This document shows positions 60,944 to 64,000 of a stretch of 64,000 nt of DNA, piece by piece. A program made the translations under genes and the position numbers. Below the pieces are notes generated by a model. The model was given only the letters and a program-made list of their open reading frames with translations. It ran no database searches and was not told the DNA's origin. This DNA comes from Rhododendron vialii (lineage: Eukaryota; Streptophyta; Magnoliopsida; Ericales; Ericaceae). Positions within the stretch are counted from its first letter, which is position 1. Every line of letters starts with the position of its first letter. The stretch is taken from assembly GCF_030253575.1 (NCBI RefSeq), contig NC_080560.1:8242501-8306500 (forward strand), written 5' to 3'.

Positions 60944-61171
60944 ATGGATAAGAGTTGGATAAATTTGCCTAGGTTCGATCTAAGATACCTACAATGGGTC
61001 ATAAATTTTATGGAATTTGCATGTTAGAACATTCTTGATGGGCAAACAGAAATTGCTTGTCCTTGTAAGAAATGCCATAATGTGGCTAGAGTGAAGATGG
61101 ATTTAGTAAAGGAACATGTCATCTGAATATTGTATGGTTTTAGATGGTTTCTTGGTCATTCTTTATGAAAA
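60944..61171 (+). pseudogene. CACTA transposase-associated domain, decayed
   Basis: The frame reads MDKSWINLPRFDLRYLQWV, then NFMEFA and a TAG, then DGQTEIACPCKKCHNVARVK, DLVKEHVI and a TGA, then YGFRWFLGHSL. This is the transposase-associated domain (MDKSWM-L-R...CPC-KC...H---GF) that opens plant CACTA TNP2-type transposases. Two in-frame stops make it inactive. The TNP2 catalytic part was not seen afterwards. Confidence 0.8.
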
Positions 61172-63390
61172 AGCCAAAATTCTATGAAATTGGAATATCA
61201 TGAGAGAGCCAAGCAATGGAAATGGTTCGCTATCAATCAATACGAGTGAGACAAATTACCCCTTTTACCCAAAAAGGAATGAGAGAGGGACTTTCGAGGA
61301 GAATGACAATTTCCTCTATTAATCGCCAACGGGTGCTTTTCCATTACCATGCATATCACCATTAGAAGGTACTGGTGTAATGCTTGTTTGTGCTAGTGGA
61401 AACATGAAAGCAACCATTACGGTGAGTGATTTTGTTTTGTTCTTTAGTTTAAATTTGCACTCGTCTTTGGCTTTTCCTTATGAATTCATTACTGTCTTTG
61501 TTTTGCAGCTTGGTTTCTCTTAGTTTATTGTAACAAAATCCTCATAGAGTTGGTGTAAAGAGTAAATATTGATTTAGTTTTGGTATCCCTGAACAGTCGA
61601 AGGGTTAGTGAAAGAATGGCCTCATTACCCTACCCACAATCAAAGGGTTGGATGTAAAAAAGCATCAATTGTTAATGGGGCTCTTCTCAAAAACCGTTGG
61701 GGTACGAAAGATGTAATACTTGGTATTGTCTCTCTTCTCTCTATAGATTATTAGTGTACAATTGGAGCTTCAACTCTATAAGCAATCTGATCATGTAGAG
61801 AAAAATATTTATCACAATCCCACATTTTTCTTTTTTCATGTCATTGACTAGAAAAGTCTGTTAGTTGAAGTGAAGTCCATTAAATAAATGAGGGACAATT
61901 AGAGTCAAAGTTTATACTAATGGTACCCAAAGCAACCATGTATCTTGTGATTTTGAGAGTTGTGTTTGGTTCTTCAATATGTAGTTCTCAGAGCCCATGG
62001 TATGCAACAGATACATATGGATGTGCTGATTTGTTTATGGATATATCACTTCATATTTAAACTGCATTTTGTGAGTTTGTAGGGTGGAGTGTTGTGAGAT
62101 AGGATCTGCATTTTGTTGCTTTACTTACTCTACCTGTTGTGGTCTTCTTTTGTTATTGTTCCTTTTGTGGGTTGATTCCAGTTAGTAAGCATGATTTGAG
62201 GTCAACTATTATTCATTTATGTGATTGTCTATTTTCCAGACTTAATAAGCACTAATTACAGATACTTGCCACATTTACAGACCATGTTCGCGGTTGATCA
62301 GTACTGAGGGTGGAGTCCAATGCACAGTGATATGCCTTACCCAAGAAACAAATGTCTTCCACTCCCTGCATATTTAGGTACTTTTTGGGTCGGTTTTATG
62401 AATACAAAGCACTTTCAATATGAAAAAGAAATCCAGACTATCACGTGCTTATTTGATATGGGCGTCTAAAAATCATGAAAGGCAGTAAGCAGATAGTTGC
62501 CTTTTCAGTTAGGTATATCTATTGCTTGAATTTCTGTTTAAGTATCAATTCAAAATAATTCCATCTATTGCTTGTGGCATTTTTGTTTTATGTCGATTGT
62601 CGGTTCTTTTCCATTCGTGGTTTTATTAAGATAAATTATACACGTGGATGGAAGTAAAGGATGCTTTTTATAACATCTGTATTTGGCGTGTTTTGGATGG
62701 ATTTTGTTATGCAATATGCTTTAGAGTAATTATAATGTGCAAGAGTCTTCTATTTTGTCGGGCCTTTTTGGCAACCATTGTGGTGGAGAACATACATGAT
62801 GCAATGTACTTGAGTTCCATTTCATTGGAAAATTGCAAGTGTGGAACTGCAGGGGGTTTGGTGAACTTCTTGGGTACAATGGAATCAAGGTAGATTATAG
62901 GTGAATGTTCTGGTGTATCCATTTGTATGGTACCGAGAAATGAGCAGCTAATTTTCCATAAATATAATTTAATTTCCTTTCAGGTCAATTATAAAATTTT
63001 AAGCACTTCTGCCTACCTCTTGCAGGTGGCTCTTCCTCGAGAGTCTTCCACTGGAAAGAGATTAAAGATTTGGGTTGCTAGTTTTGCTAGTTTAGATTGC
63101 AAATAACCATGTTTTTTTTAGGAATGCAAGCCTTCCTTTATTCTGTTAACTTTTTTTTAATTATTTCTCCTCCATCAGTTTAAACTAATTTCTCTTTTCT
63201 ATATGATTCTTAGGGTGTCCGGGAATCTCATCCATGTTTGGCAGAAGCAATACTATAGTTCCATGGTTGAAGAATTTTTTTTCTTTATCCTAGTTGTGCT
63301 TTGTGTGAATGTAGATTGTGGACATGATGTAATATGATGTTGGGATGTTGCTAAATTTTTTGTTAGATATTTCAATCCTATGGATTATTA

Positions 63391-64000
63391 ATGAATTTGA
63401 ATGGGTATATGAGTATTCCTCCTTCTGCTTCTTGGACTATTAGGAAGATTTTTAAGCTTCGCAGTTTGGTTCAACCTTGGATAAAATCTGTAGTTGGTAA
63501 TGGGCTTGATACTTTTCTTTGGTTAGACAATTGGCACCCTCTCGGGCCCCTCTTTTTTAGATTTGGGGAGAGGGTCGTTTGTAACCTGGGGAGATCTTTG
63601 TTTTCTAAAGTGGCCTCTATTATCAATAATGATTCTTGGTGTTGGCCCAGAAGTCGGAATGCTGTCACCAAAGAAATCATTGAGCACACTCCTACTACCT
63701 ACTACCTTGGTCCCTAATTCTGGTCATTCTGATTCTGTGGTTTGGCTTCTGAATGCTCACGGGTTTACTATCAAATCTGCTTGAGATAGCATTAGAGAGA
63801 TTTAGCCAGGAATCACTTGGTGGAAAGTGATCTGGTTTAAGGCTCATATTCCTTGTTGGGCAATTATTCAGTGGCTGGCTATTCATGGTAGGCTTGCTAC
63901 GAAGGATAGGTTGCAGAATTGGGGTATGGTGCCCAATACTTCGTGTGTTCTTTGTAATGCCTCTCTTGAAAGCCATTTGCATCTTTTTTTCATGTGTCCT
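63391..64000 (+). mobile_element. LINE fragment (zf-RVT region), running off the window
   Basis: The frame reads SASWTIRKIFKLRSLVQPWI, then VGNGLDTFLWLDNWHPLGPL, typical of the segment after reverse transcriptase in plant LINEs. A frame change near 63700 leads to a segment ending FTIKSA, then a TGA and a TAG. The zinc-binding part follows: WWKVIWFKAHIPCWAIIQWL, GRLATKDRL, CVLCNASLESHLHLFFMC. It has a frameshift and at least two stops, so it is dead. Its 3' end lies beyond the window. The upstream reverse transcriptase is absent, so it is 5'-truncated or was cut by another event. Confidence 0.85.

Larger units (their letters stand above)
58768..63380 (+). mobile_element. Left part of a CACTA (En/Spm) transposon, right end not found
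   Basis: CACTACAAGAAAAATGGGC at 58768 is the canonical terminus of plant CACTA elements. About 2.2 kb inside, a decayed transposase-associated domain is recognisable. Between them lie host-like exon fragments. No matching inverted end (CTTGTAGTG) was found before the window edge, so the element either continues past 64000 or has lost that end. The right coordinate is arbitrary, set just before the LINE fragment. The region from 61172 to 63380 shows no recognised protein. Confidence 0.72.

Overview
The window reads as nuclear DNA of a flowering plant, most likely a eudicot and probably woody (the last point is a guess). Supporting signs are intron-containing genes of plant-specific families (a GAMYB-type R2R3-MYB, an alkenal double bond reductase, a chloroplast site-2-type protease, a glycine-rich wall protein), long CT/GA tracts, AT-rich intergenic DNA and a dense mix of plant transposons. 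No bacterial operon, CRISPR array, rRNA or convincing tRNA gene was seen. The genes are not an obvious pathway or cluster.

Layout. At 1-5.7 kb there is a glycine-rich secreted protein gene (minus strand), a 5'-truncated LINE and a small hAT-like element. At 5.7-19.5 kb inverted arms (5676-6353 and 19115-19474) bracket a block that carries fragments of a host gene (oxysterol-binding-protein-related) and has been split by a young, complete LTR retrotransposon (10233-18574, target duplication GTTGC). That retrotransposon codes for Gag but no Pol, and its LTRs carry ten copies of the palindrome CTACCGGTAG. At 19.5-22.7 kb lies an intact single-exon gene for an ARASP/S2P-like chloroplast membrane metalloprotease, whose TATA box starts 2 bp beyond the inverted arm, followed by a decayed tandem copy of part of the same gene.

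At 22.7-28.2 kb is intergenic DNA with a candidate organelle-DNA insertion, a Stowaway MITE, a retroposon, a fold-back element inside TA repeats and a tandem duplication. At 28.2-32.0 kb is a three-exon GAMYB-like gene with a miR159 target site. At 32-40.5 kb are fold-back elements, one split by a small retroposon, and a LINE-derived retroposon split by a 2.8-kb solo LTR (target duplication GCTTC). At 40.5-44.6 kb is a six-exon NADP-dependent alkenal reductase gene (minus strand) with twin fold-back elements in intron 3.

At 44.6-58.7 kb is mostly intergenic DNA with three MITEs, one small uncharacterised gene (51897-52160) with a probable 5'-UTR intron, tandem duplications, a SINE and a broken copy of a small MGNC-type protein gene. 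From 58768 to the window edge lies a CACTA transposon terminus followed by an exon-like start, a ubiquitin-specific-protease exon fragment and a decayed CACTA transposase-associated domain; a LINE fragment runs off the right edge.

The most unusual content is the nested transposon biology: gene fragments captured inside two different elements, a Gag-only retrotransposon with palindrome-bearing LTRs, and several precise insertion-in-insertion events. No wholly new defence or metabolic system was found. All homology statements come from reading translated sequence against remembered family motifs; no database search was run.
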